Shown one piece after another: positions 17,646 to 25,976 of a stretch of DNA of 64,000 nucleotides; position 1 is the first letter of the stretch; each line of letters opens with the position of its first letter. The stretch is from Kribbella jiaozuonensis (GTDB lineage: Bacteria; Actinomycetota; Actinomycetes; Propionibacteriales; Kribbellaceae), in the NCBI RefSeq assembly GCF_005233875.1, contig NZ_SZPZ01000001.1, forward strand, positions 1,798,001 through 1,862,000, read 5' to 3'. The notes under the pieces are model-generated. The model was not told where the DNA came from. It did no database searches and worked only from the letters and a program-made list of their open reading frames with translations. Made by a program: the position numbers and the translations under genes.

Positions 17646-18227
17646 TCAGCATCGCCGTGGTGTGCCCGCGAGTTCCAGGACGGCAGCGGCGGCGTGACGG
17701 GCGACGGCTGCCACGGTGGGGTCGCGGTCCGCATTCGCAGCCACGCTTGCGGCGTCATACAGCAGGTGCAACTGGCGTCCGACTGCCTCGGGATCCGGTA
17801 CGTGCGCCTCGGCGGCCAGGTCCGTCAGCAGCGCGCGAACCCAGGCGCGGTAGTCGGCGTGGGCACGCTCGACGAGACTTCCGGGTGCCGCCTCCGAGCT
17901 GGCAGCAAGGAACGGACAGCCGTTGAAGTCCGGTGACGCGAAGACCTCGCCCTGGATCTCGAAGACCCCGAGCAGCCGGTCCCGGGGTGTGCCGAAAGAG
18001 GCCAGCCCGTGGGTGATGGCCTCTTCGATGGATCTCCGGCGTGCCGCGAGGTACGCGAGAACCAGCGCTTCCTTGCTGCCGAAGACTGCGTAGAGGGACT
18101 TCTTCGAGGCTCCGGCGCGCTTGCTGATCCGGTCGACGCCGACTGTCTGCACACCCTCGCGATAGAAGAGTTCGTCCGCAGCGGCCAGGATCCGGTTCCG
18201 CAGGTTCGCAGTTCTCGGGCCGTGCAT
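17646..18227 (-). CDS. TetR family regulator
   Basis: 193 residues. HTH at ~14-58 (VDRISKRAGASKKSLYAVFGSKEALVL, seen in pieces). The C-terminal domain contains NGCPFLAASSE, a signature of one TetR_C group. It is the second gene after the MFS exporter (94-base gap, same strand), so it is likely the exporter's local repressor. The start at ATG 18227 has a weak GGCGAG site. Confidence 0.87.
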   Translation of the reverse strand: MHGPRTANLRNRILAAADELFYREGVQTVGVDRISKRAGASKKSLYAVFGSKEALVLAYLAARRRSIEEAITHGLASFGTPRDRLLGVFEIQGEVFASPDFNGCPFLAASSEAAPGSLVERAHADYRAWVRALLTDLAAEAHVPDPEAVGRQLHLLYDAASVAANADRDPTVAAVARHAAAAVLELAGTPRRC

Positions 18228-18321
18228 TCAACTCGCCATTTTCAGCGCGGCCACGAGGTGGCGGCCGACGATCGTCATTCCGTACTCCATTCGCTTGAAA
18301 TTCGGCAGCCGCCAACCAGGG

Positions 18322-19554
18322 CTATCGGGTGACGGCGGTCGATCGTCGGGCGATGATGATGGAGATGAAGGCGCCGACGGACAGTACGGTGGCGAATCCG
18401 ATCATCGATGGTCGGAGGGCGACGTGCTGGATGACCAGGCTGAACGCGATCGAGGGCAGGCCCATGCCGACGTAGGCGATGATGAAGAACATGGCGAGTA
18501 CGCCGGCGCGTGAGGCCGGTACGGCGGCGATCGCGGCCTCGGTCACGCCGCTCTTGATGAGCAGCCCCGCGCCGGCGCCGGCCAGAGCGGCGGACGTGAG
18601 CGCCAGCCACAGGGTCGGCTGGTAGAGCGAGACGGCGGTGAGCGCCAGGCCGATCGGGAACAGCAGGCCGCCGATCAGGAGGACGGTCGAGTGGGCGAGC
18701 TTTCCGAGCGCGAGCTGCGCGACGGCTGATGCGGCGAAGGCGGCGAACGGCGCCAGGCCGGCAACGAAGTACGACGTGATGCCGAGCTCGCCGCGCACGA
18801 TGATGGCGCCGAGCGAGGAGAACAGCCCCATCACGGCGAACGCGAAGAACCCGACGGCTGCGGCCGCCCCGAAGGCTGCACGCTGTCCTGGGCGCAGAGC
18901 GAAGCGCACCGGCCGGTCCTGGTCCGCGGCCGCGGTGTCGATGGTCTCGGGGCTGGCCAGCACGAGTACGAGCAGCGCGGCCATGAGCGCTCCGAAGATG
19001 ATGTACGGCGTACGCAAGGGCGACGGCGCCCATTCGGCCAGGATTCCCGCTGCCAGCGGGCCGAGTGCGAGACCACCCAGATTGACGGCGGTCGCGACCA
19101 GTGCGGGAACGGGTGATCCGTCCCGCCCGGGCCGGGCCTGGTGGTACAGATCGCTGAGATAGGCCGTCGCGGTCGAAGCCATGAGGCCGATCGCCACCCC
19201 GGTCAACACCCGGCCGACGATCAGGCCGGGCAGGTCGGGCCAGAAGGCCAGTACCGCGTCGGCGAGGATCGCGACCAGGAGCCCAGGGACGATCACCCGG
19301 CGGCGACCAAGCCGGTCGGACAGGTGGCCCAGCAGCCGGAAACTGGCGCCGGTGCCGATAACCAGCACGGCGAAGGCGATCGTCACCGTCGTCGGACCGA
19401 AGTGATCCCTGACCTGGTAGATCGGCCACAGCGGAGTGGGAACGGTGCCGAAGGCCATCAACGTCAGGAACGCGGCGCCCACGAACCAGAAACCGGCCAG
19501 ATGCCTGCTGGTGCTAGCGACCGCGACGCGGGACGAACGTGTAGCTGTACTCAT
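18322..19554 (-). CDS. MFS transporter, drug-efflux type
   Basis: 410 residues with about 12 hydrophobic segments. The loop 2-3 motif A reads GHLSDRLGRRRVIV (~75-88), as in MFS exporters of the DHA1 family. ATG 19554 is the start, with GAGAGG 7 bases upstream; the longer frame to 19608 is leader. The first seven residues MSTATRS are identical to those of the unrelated secreted hydrolase at 14233 because both genes sit behind the same duplicated leader. It likely exports a toxic compound handled by the neighbouring monooxygenase/hydrolases. Substrate unknown. Confidence 0.87.
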   Translation of the reverse strand: MSTATRSSRVAVASTSRHLAGFWFVGAAFLTLMAFGTVPTPLWPIYQVRDHFGPTTVTIAFAVLVIGTGASFRLLGHLSDRLGRRRVIVPGLLVAILADAVLAFWPDLPGLIVGRVLTGVAIGLMASTATAYLSDLYHQARPGRDGSPVPALVATAVNLGGLALGPLAAGILAEWAPSPLRTPYIIFGALMAALLVLVLASPETIDTAAADQDRPVRFALRPGQRAAFGAAAAVGFFAFAVMGLFSSLGAIIVRGELGITSYFVAGLAPFAAFAASAVAQLALGKLAHSTVLLIGGLLFPIGLALTAVSLYQPTLWLALTSAALAGAGAGLLIKSGVTEAAIAAVPASRAGVLAMFFIIAYVGMGLPSIAFSLVIQHVALRPSMIGFATVLSVGAFISIIIARRSTAVTR

Positions 19555-19669
19555 TTCCAACCTCTCGCGAGCGAATGGTGCTTCCACTCGTGAGAACCTC
19601 CTGCCCACGAAGGCCGATACCGGACTTCGTGGGCCTGGATGAGATGCCTTCCATCTCTCCTGGAGATCC
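19533..19669 (-). repeat. Leader repeat copy B, in front of the MFS gene
   Basis: The partner of 14212-14349. It has one single-base gap and scattered changes, mostly in the central part. The ribosome binding site, the first codons and the inverted repeat GAGATG-N5-CATCTC (19641-19657) are intact. It lies between the LysR stop (19685) and the MFS start. Confidence 0.8.
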
Positions 19670-19684
19670 CGAGGCCGGACCCCC

Positions 19685-20584
19685 TCAGCCGGCGCCGTGC
19701 AGGGCCAACATGCCCGCTGCGAACGCGGCGGCCGCAGGGCTCGTCTCGGCGCGCGGCGGCAGGATCAGATAGAGGTGGCGATCCAGCTGCGCGCCTTCCA
19801 CTCGAACGTGACGCAGCGGACTGTCGGGAGCGGTCAGAACCTTGTACTGCAGGCCCACCGGGGTGAACCCGATACCGGCGCCGGCGGCAATCATCTCCAG
19901 CAGCACCTCCCAGTCGCCGACCTCCGCGACGATCCGCCGGGTAAGTCCGGCTCCGGCGAACAGGGCATCGCAGAGCAGCCGCGCGGTCCAGCCCGGCGGT
20001 ACGTCGACGAAGCGCTCGCCGGCGAGGTCGGCGACCGTCACGCTGTCTCGGCCTGCAAGCTCATGATCGGTGCGGCAAGTCAACGCCAGCGGCTCACTGG
20101 CCAGCGAAGTCAGGCGCAACCGGCCGCGTTGCTCCAGCGCCGGTCCGATCGCGCAGTCGAGCTCGCCGTTCTCCACCATGTCCAGCATGTCCAGCGCGGC
20201 GGTGCCACGCATCCGCACGTCGACGCCAGGGTGGTCGCGCAAGAACGCGCCCAGATAGCCCGCGAACGGAACGAGATACTGCGCGGAGAGGGCGATCCCG
20301 AGACGGAGCCGGCCAACCAGCACGTCCCGGGTCTCCTGCACCGCGCGACGAGCGGTCTCCGCGGCGCGCAACGCCTCGCGCGCCGGCGCCACCAGGGCCT
20401 CCCCTGTGGCGGTGAGCCGCACCGGCCGCGTACCGCGGAGGTAGAGCTCCGTGCCCAGCTCACGCTCCAACGACTGCAGCGAGTTCGACAGTCCCGACTG
20501 CACGATCAACTCCCGACGGGCCGCGCCAGTCACACTGCGCTCCTCCGCAAGCGCGATGAAATGGCGCAGCTGCCGCAACTCCAT
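19685..20584 (-). CDS. LysR family transcriptional regulator
   Basis: 299 residues. Winged HTH at ~1-60 (LRQLRHFIALAEERSVTGAA, then LSNSLQSLERELG), followed by the two-lobed LysR substrate domain (~90-295). It is divergent from the CocE-like hydrolase at 20714 with 129 bases between, the usual arrangement for a LysR regulator and its target. The MFS gene downstream on the same strand has its own leader. Confidence 0.9.
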   Translation of the reverse strand: MELRQLRHFIALAEERSVTGAARRELIVQSGLSNSLQSLERELGTELYLRGTRPVRLTATGEALVAPAREALRAAETARRAVQETRDVLVGRLRLGIALSAQYLVPFAGYLGAFLRDHPGVDVRMRGTAALDMLDMVENGELDCAIGPALEQRGRLRLTSLASEPLALTCRTDHELAGRDSVTVADLAGERFVDVPPGWTARLLCDALFAGAGLTRRIVAEVGDWEVLLEMIAAGAGIGFTPVGLQYKVLTAPDSPLRHVRVEGAQLDRHLYLILPPRAETSPAAAAFAAGMLALHGAG

Positions 20585-20713
20585 ACCCCGACCTCCATCT
20601 CCTGAGCGGATCGAGAGTATCTGCCGCCGCTGTCACCGTCCCCCTGTTGGCGCCACGCCAGCCGCGGTTCATTGGAAGGGACATCCATCCAGATACCTAC
20701 CTAGGAGAACTTG

Positions 20714-22426
20714 ATGCGCGTCGATTGGGATGTGCCGATCACCATGGACGACGGCCTGGTCCTGCGGGCCGACATCTTCCGGCCCGACACGGACGGCAGT
20801 TATCCGGTGATCATGACCCACGGGCCGTATGCCAAAGGGCTGTCGTTCCAGGAGGCGTTCCGGTTCGCGTGGTCGAACCTGGAGGCCGAGCATCCCGACG
20901 CGCTCGCCGGCTCGTCCAACCGGTACCAGAACTGGGAGACCGTCGATCCCGAGAAGTGGGTCCCCGACGGGTACGTCGTCATCCGTGTCGACGCCCGCGG
21001 ATCCGGACGCTCCCCCGGGTACGTCGACATCTTCTCGCCGCGCGAGGCCCGTGACTATTACACCTGCATCGAGTGGGCCGGCGTACAGCAGTGGAGCAAC
21101 GGCAAGGTCGGCCTGCTGGGGATCTCGTACTACGCCGTCAACCAATGGCAGGTCGCCGCGCTTCAACCACCGCACCTCGCAGCGATCTGTCCGTGGGAAG
21201 GTGCGACCGACTACTACCGCGAGTTCACCCACCACGGCGGTATCCCCAGCGACTTCCTCAGCCAGTGGTTCCCACCGCAGGTGGAGGCGATGCAGCACGG
21301 TGTCGGCGACCGTGGCGCACGCAATCCGGTCACCGGAGTATCAGTGGCCGGCCCGGAAACGCTCGACCCGGACGTACTCGAAAAGAGCCGGGCAGACGTG
21401 GTCGCCGACATGCTCGCCCATCCGCTTCTGGACAACTACTACCGCGACCGATCGGCCGACCTCACCCGGATCACCGTGCCCACCCTGTCCGCCACGAACT
21501 GGGGACACCACCTGCACACCCGCGGCGGGTTCGAGGGCTACAACGCGATTCCGGCCGACCAGAAGTGGCTCGAGGTCCACGGGCAGCAGCATTGGGTCGA
21601 GTTCTACACCGACTACGGTCTGCGGCTGCAGAAAAGGTTCTTCGGCCACTTCCTCAAGGACGAGGCCACCGGCTGGCACGATCAGCCACCGGTGTTCCTC
21701 AACGTACGCCGGGTGGACGGTACCTTCGCAGAGCGGGCCGAGAACGAGTGGCCGCTGGCCCGGACCGCGTGGACAACGTTCCACCTCGACCTGGATCGCC
21801 AGCACTTGGACACCACACCGCCGCGGAGGACGACCAGCATCGACTTCGACGCTCTCGGCGACGGGATCACCTTGTGGACAGACCCGTTCAGCGCGGAGAC
21901 CGAGATCACCGGACCTGCCTCCGCCCACCTGACCGTTGCCTCCAGCACCGAAGACGCCGACCTGTTCCTCGTACTCCGGGTGCAGGACCCAAGCGGTCGA
22001 GACGTCACCTTCCCCGGCGCGATGGACCCCAACGGCGCCATCGCATTCGGCTGGCTACGCGCCTCGCTGCGCGTAACCGACCCGGCCCTCAGTACGCCGT
22101 ACCGCCCGTGGCAGACCTACGCCGAATCACAGCCGCTCACACCTGGCGAACCGGTCGGCATCGACATGGAGATCTGGCCCACCTCGGTCATCATCCCAGC
22201 CGGGTACCGGCTCGGCGTCACCCTGACCGGCCGCGACTTCACCTTCCCCGGCAAAGGCCCCTGGCCAGAAGCCTACGGCGTCCAAATGCGCGGCAACGGC
22301 ATCTTCGTCCACACCGACAACCGCGCCCGCCCAGACACCGTCTTCGCCGGCACCACCACCCTCCGGACCGGCGGCCAACACCCGTCCTCCCTACTACTCC
22401 CGATCATCCCCCCAACCGCCAACTAA
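20714..22426 (+). CDS. CocE/NonD-type X-Pro dipeptidyl-peptidase-like hydrolase
   Basis: 570 residues; ATG 20714 has AGGAG 6 bases upstream. N-terminal alpha/beta hydrolase domain (~1-320) with DARGSGRSPG (~97) and nucleophile Ser in GLLGISYY (~137); this departs slightly from the usual GxSYxG in that Ala follows YY. His in VHGQQHW lies near residue 297. The C-terminal jelly-roll domain (~350-560) of the X-Pro peptidase family follows. These enzymes hydrolyse esters or amides such as cocaine or cephalosporin esters; the substrate here is unknown. Probably controlled by the divergent LysR protein. Confidence 0.87.
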   Translation: MRVDWDVPITMDDGLVLRADIFRPDTDGSYPVIMTHGPYAKGLSFQEAFRFAWSNLEAEHPDALAGSSNRYQNWETVDPEKWVPDGYVVIRVDARGSGRSPGYVDIFSPREARDYYTCIEWAGVQQWSNGKVGLLGISYYAVNQWQVAALQPPHLAAICPWEGATDYYREFTHHGGIPSDFLSQWFPPQVEAMQHGVGDRGARNPVTGVSVAGPETLDPDVLEKSRADVVADMLAHPLLDNYYRDRSADLTRITVPTLSATNWGHHLHTRGGFEGYNAIPADQKWLEVHGQQHWVEFYTDYGLRLQKRFFGHFLKDEATGWHDQPPVFLNVRRVDGTFAERAENEWPLARTAWTTFHLDLDRQHLDTTPPRRTTSIDFDALGDGITLWTDPFSAETEITGPASAHLTVASSTEDADLFLVLRVQDPSGRDVTFPGAMDPNGAIAFGWLRASLRVTDPALSTPYRPWQTYAESQPLTPGEPVGIDMEIWPTSVIIPAGYRLGVTLTGRDFTFPGKGPWPEAYGVQMRGNGIFVHTDNRARPDTVFAGTTTLRTGGQHPSSLLLPIIPPTAN

Positions 22427-23302
22427 ACCGTCCAAGCCACTAACGCCTCGGCGACGGCACCGGCTTGCGCGCGAGCACATGCTGTGGTCCGAACCGGTGC
22501 GGCTCACTTTGCGGATGAGGCCTTCGCCGGTGAGGCGGGCGATGGTGTGGGTGACTTCGACGGTGCCGGCTTCGAAGTCGACTTGGTGCCAGAGGACGGC
22601 GAGGGATTCGCCGATGCGGACGCCGGTGCCGAGCATGAAGGTGGTGAGGTCGGGGATGTCGGCTTCGACGGCTCGTTGGTCGGCGGCGAGGCTTTGGCGG
22701 AGGAGGGTGACTTCTTCGCGGGTGAGGGCGCGGGGTGGGTTCTTGGTGGGGGCTTCGATGGCGTCGACTTCGCGAACCGGGTTGACGGTTAGTGCGCCGT
22801 ATCGGACGGCGAGTTTCATGGCGCCGGAGATGATCGCGCGGCAGGTCTTGGCTATGGAGGGGCCGCCGGTGGACTTGATCTTCGCGAGGACGGTGTCCAG
22901 GCGCGGGGTCGTTGCTTCGCCGATACGGAGTTCGCCGATGGCGGGGCGGACGTGGTTCTTCAGGGCGCGGCGATAGGTGTCGAGGGAGGTGGGGGATCGT
23001 TTGCCGTCGGCGATCAGACCCTCGAATCTCTTCTCCCAGAGGTCGAGGAGGTGGTTGATCTTGTGCAGCGCGGTGAGCTCGCCGGACTGGCTGGTGTTGG
23101 CGCGGTCCTGCAGCTTCTTCAGGAGAGCGCGCTCGGCGGCGGTCTTGGTCTTGCCGTAGGCGGAGACCGGGCGGATGTGACCGTCGTGGTCGCGGAACCT
23201 TGCCTGGGACTTGTGCTTGACGGGTTTGCCCTTGCTGTCGGTCTCGGCGATCCAGGTGGAGGTCTTCCCCCAGGATCCGATCTGTAGTGGTGGCCTCGCC
23301 AT
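22394..23302 (-). pseudogene. Truncated tyrosine-recombinase integrase
   Basis: Residues ~1-260 match a phage/ICE-type tyrosine integrase: an N-terminal arm-binding AP2-like part (SQARFRDHDGHIRPVSAYG), a core-binding SAM-like domain (~70-150) and the start of the catalytic domain with Arg in GTGVRIGESL (~226). The expected HxxR block and active Tyr are missing: after VTHTIARLTGEGLIRKV the frame runs into unrelated sequence overlapping the end of the CocE-like gene. The 3' half was lost by deletion, so the enzyme should be inactive. It lies next to tRNA-Lys, the presumed integration site. Confidence 0.85.
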
Positions 23303-23514
23303 GTCATGCCTCCAGCCGGGGAGGTGGTTGGCGGCTCAACGCGGGGCGCTCGGCCGGAACGCAGTTTCCGGCAGCGATGCGATGCGATGTGAGGTGACGC
23401 ACAGTCACGATCAGATGAAGGTCGATCGGAGCGGGCGTGGCGAGAGGTGGCCGGTCAGATCTGCGAGGGCAAACCGCAAAGTGGTGCGTAAGTGGTGTGT
23501 CGGAGACACAGCAA

Positions 23515-23542
23515 AGCCCAGGACACCGTGGTGACCTGGGCT
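23515..23542 (-). terminator. Terminator hairpin downstream of tRNA-Lys
   Basis: AGCCCAGG (23515-23522) pairs with CCTGGGCT (23535-23542) around a 12-base loop. On the minus strand the stem is followed by TTTG, right after the 3' end of the tRNA. Nothing else recognisable lies in the rest of 23303-23546 apart from a short direct repeat of GTGGTG near 23481-23498, possibly an old integrase arm site. Confidence 0.65.
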
Positions 23543-23546
23543 GTTG

Positions 23547-23619
<73 letters not shown>

Positions 23620-23678
23620 ATTTCTTGCTTTCGAACGAAGAGGATCGTAGCAGGGCTGTGGGGGAGAAGCGAAATCGG

Positions 23679-25226
23679 TTAGCGGGTGAGGATGGTCATG
23701 GCGGCGTTGTGGCCGCCGAGGCCGGAGACGGCGCCGCCGCGGCGGGCGCCGGAGCCGCAGATCAGGAGGTTGGCGACGTCGGTTTCGGTGCCCCAGCGGC
23801 CGGCTTCGGCGGGGTCGGTGACCCAGGGCCATTGCAGGTCGCCGTGGAAGATGTGGCCGCCGGGCATGCCGACGGATGCCTCGATGTCGTACGGCGTCTT
23901 GGCCTCGATGCAGAGGTTGCCGTCGGCGTCGCGGGCGATGCAGTCTTCGAGCGGTTCGGCGAGGTACGACTCGAGGCCGGCCAGCACCCGCCGGGTGGCC
24001 TCGGTGCGGGCAGCATCGTTGTCAGAGGCAAACAATCGAGCGGGGAAGTGGACACCGAAGACCGTCAGCGTCTGGTGGCCGGAGGCAACCAGTTCGGGCG
24101 ACAGGATGGTTGGGTCGGTGAGCGAGTGGCAGTACACCTCGGACGGCGGCACGGCCGGCAGCTCACCACCCAGAGCGGACTGGTACGCCGACTCGAGCTG
24201 GCTGTAGTCCTCGTCGATGTGGAACGTACCGGCGAACGCCCGCGTCGGGTCGTCACCGGACTTGAGTGCAGGCAGACGACGCAGCAGGAGGTTGATCTTC
24301 AGCTGCGACCCCTCCGGCTTCTCCACGCCGCTCTGGCCACGCAGCGCAGCCAGCGTCGACGGCGCGACGTTCGACAGCACCCAGGAGCAGTCCACCGACC
24401 GCTCACCGTCGCCGCCGAGCCAGGTGACCGAGCCGCGTACGCCGTCCACCTCGACATCGGTCACTGACGAGTTGGTGACGAGTACGGCGCCCGCACGCCG
24501 AGCCGCAGCTGCCAGCGCGTCGGTGACCGCGCCCATGCCGCCGACCGGCACTCGCCACTCACCGGTGCCGTTGCCGATGAGGTGGTAGAGGAAGCACCGG
24601 TTCTGGATCAGTGACTTGTCGTCCAGTCCGGCGAACGTACCGATGACGGCGTCCGTCGCGACCACTCCGCGGACCGTGTCGTCGGTGAAGCGCCGTTCGA
24701 TGGTCTCGCCGAGCGGGCGCTCCACCAGCTCGTCCCAGAGCGCACTGTCGACACGAGCGCGCACCTCGGCGGCGGTCTGGAGCGGCTCGAGCAGAGTGGG
24801 TGCGACAGCCTCGGCCAGCGAGCTGACCGATCCGTAGAAGTCGGTCCAGGCCTCGTACTCCGCGTCGCCGCCCGTCAGCGCCCGGAACGACTCGCGCGTG
24901 ACAGCGCCTTCGGGCCGCTCCACCATTAGGCCGACGTCGCGGCCGGAACGGCGGACTGGCGTGTACGACGCGACCGCGCGCGAACGGAGGTCGAGAGCCA
25001 GGCCCAGGTCGGCGACGACCTTGTCGGGCAGCAGGCTGACCAGGTACGAGTACCGGGAGAGGCGGGCGTCCACTCCAGGGAAGACGCGCTCGCTGACGGC
25101 TGCGCCTCCGGTATGCGCCTGCTGCTCCAGGATCAGCGTGGACAGCCCGGACTGGGCCAGGTACGTAGCGGCGACGAGGCCGTTGTGCCCACCGCCGACT
25201 ATGACGACGTCGTAGAAGTCCTTCAT
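23679..25226 (-). CDS. FAD-dependent oxidoreductase, phytoene-desaturase-like
   Basis: 515 residues. ATG 25226 overlaps the TenA stop (ATGA), so the two are translationally coupled. Rossmann FAD motif VVIVGGGHNGLVAATYLA (~7-24), then LEQQAHTGG (~34), and the C-terminal FAD-contact block SGLGGHNAAM. This is the NAD(P)/FAD amine-oxidase/carotenoid-desaturase fold (PYROXD2-like), with many uncharacterised members. The long frame upstream of 25226 is only the shadow of tenA. Substrate unknown. Confidence 0.85.
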   Translation of the reverse strand: MKDFYDVVIVGGGHNGLVAATYLAQSGLSTLILEQQAHTGGAAVSERVFPGVDARLSRYSYLVSLLPDKVVADLGLALDLRSRAVASYTPVRRSGRDVGLMVERPEGAVTRESFRALTGGDAEYEAWTDFYGSVSSLAEAVAPTLLEPLQTAAEVRARVDSALWDELVERPLGETIERRFTDDTVRGVVATDAVIGTFAGLDDKSLIQNRCFLYHLIGNGTGEWRVPVGGMGAVTDALAAAARRAGAVLVTNSSVTDVEVDGVRGSVTWLGGDGERSVDCSWVLSNVAPSTLAALRGQSGVEKPEGSQLKINLLLRRLPALKSGDDPTRAFAGTFHIDEDYSQLESAYQSALGGELPAVPPSEVYCHSLTDPTILSPELVASGHQTLTVFGVHFPARLFASDNDAARTEATRRVLAGLESYLAEPLEDCIARDADGNLCIEAKTPYDIEASVGMPGGHIFHGDLQWPWVTDPAEAGRWGTETDVANLLICGSGARRGGAVSGLGGHNAAMTILTR

Positions 25227-25885
25227 CCCACCGGCCAATCGAGCTCGTGATAAGCGGCGTCCCAGAACATCCATTCGTAGCGGCACGTCATCGCGAAGTG
25301 CTGGTGACAACGTTCCCGCTCCGCGGCTCCCACGTCCAGTCCGTCCGTGACGGCGAGCACCTGCTCGACGACCGCGTCGAACTCCTCCGAGCCGTACGTC
25401 TCGATCCACTTCCGGTACAGCGGGTCCGGTGAGGACCGCTTGAGCAGCTCCCGCCCCACGTCGCGGTAGATCCAGTAGCAGGGCAGTACGGCGGCCACGG
25501 CCTCGGCGTACGTGCCGGTGGCACACACAGCCGTCAGATAGGACATGTACGCCGTTGTGGTCGGACCCGACCCGGCCGCGTCGACATCCGCGGCGGTGAT
25601 CCCCAGTGACTCCAGCAGGGATGTGTGCAGCTCCCGCTCGACCGCGATGGCGTTGGCGGCGTGCAGCGCGAACATGCTGACAGCGTCGTCGTCCGGAGCG
25701 CGTCCCGCGACCAGGCTGAGCGCCCGCGAATACGCGCGGAGGTAGTGGCTGTCCTGGATGATGAAGTACCGGAACGCGTCGTGGTCGAGGGTCCCGTCGG
25801 TCAGGCCCGTGATGAACGGGTGCCGGACGATCTCCTCGTACACGGAGGCGGCACCGCGGTCCCACAGCTCGCCGGAAAACGTCAT
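25223..25885 (-). CDS. tenA: TenA/thiaminase II family protein
   Basis: 220 residues; ATG 25885 with GAGGAG upstream (the in-frame 25924 start is rejected). The TenA fold is visible: IIQDSHYL with Asp45, catalytic Cys136 in LPCYWIYRDVG, and CRYEWMFWDAAY with the conserved Glu near the C-terminus. TenA enzymes hydrolyse aminopyrimidines in thiamine salvage. With all catalytic residues present, that activity is expected, but the partner is an FAD oxidoreductase rather than Thi genes and no TPP riboswitch is seen upstream. Confidence 0.85.
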   Translation of the reverse strand: MTFSGELWDRGAASVYEEIVRHPFITGLTDGTLDHDAFRYFIIQDSHYLRAYSRALSLVAGRAPDDDAVSMFALHAANAIAVERELHTSLLESLGITAADVDAAGSGPTTTAYMSYLTAVCATGTYAEAVAAVLPCYWIYRDVGRELLKRSSPDPLYRKWIETYGSEEFDAVVEQVLAVTDGLDVGAAERERCHQHFAMTCRYEWMFWDAAYHELDWPVG

Positions 25886-25976
25886 CCCAACTCCTCGCCG
25901 TCGACTGCGACCGACCTTATCCACAGACGCGACGACGGTACGCGACGAACATCACTCCAGCGCCTTACTCTGAGGC

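Noticed and set aside
22427..23546. Intact integrase with an att site pair
   Set aside because: The catalytic C-terminus is missing and no second copy of the tRNA-Lys 3' end was found by eye within the window.
25886..25976. TPP riboswitch upstream of tenA
   Set aside because: The 91-base gap is shared with a divergent gene and contains no thi-box-like CTGAGA or ACCTGA elements in the right order.
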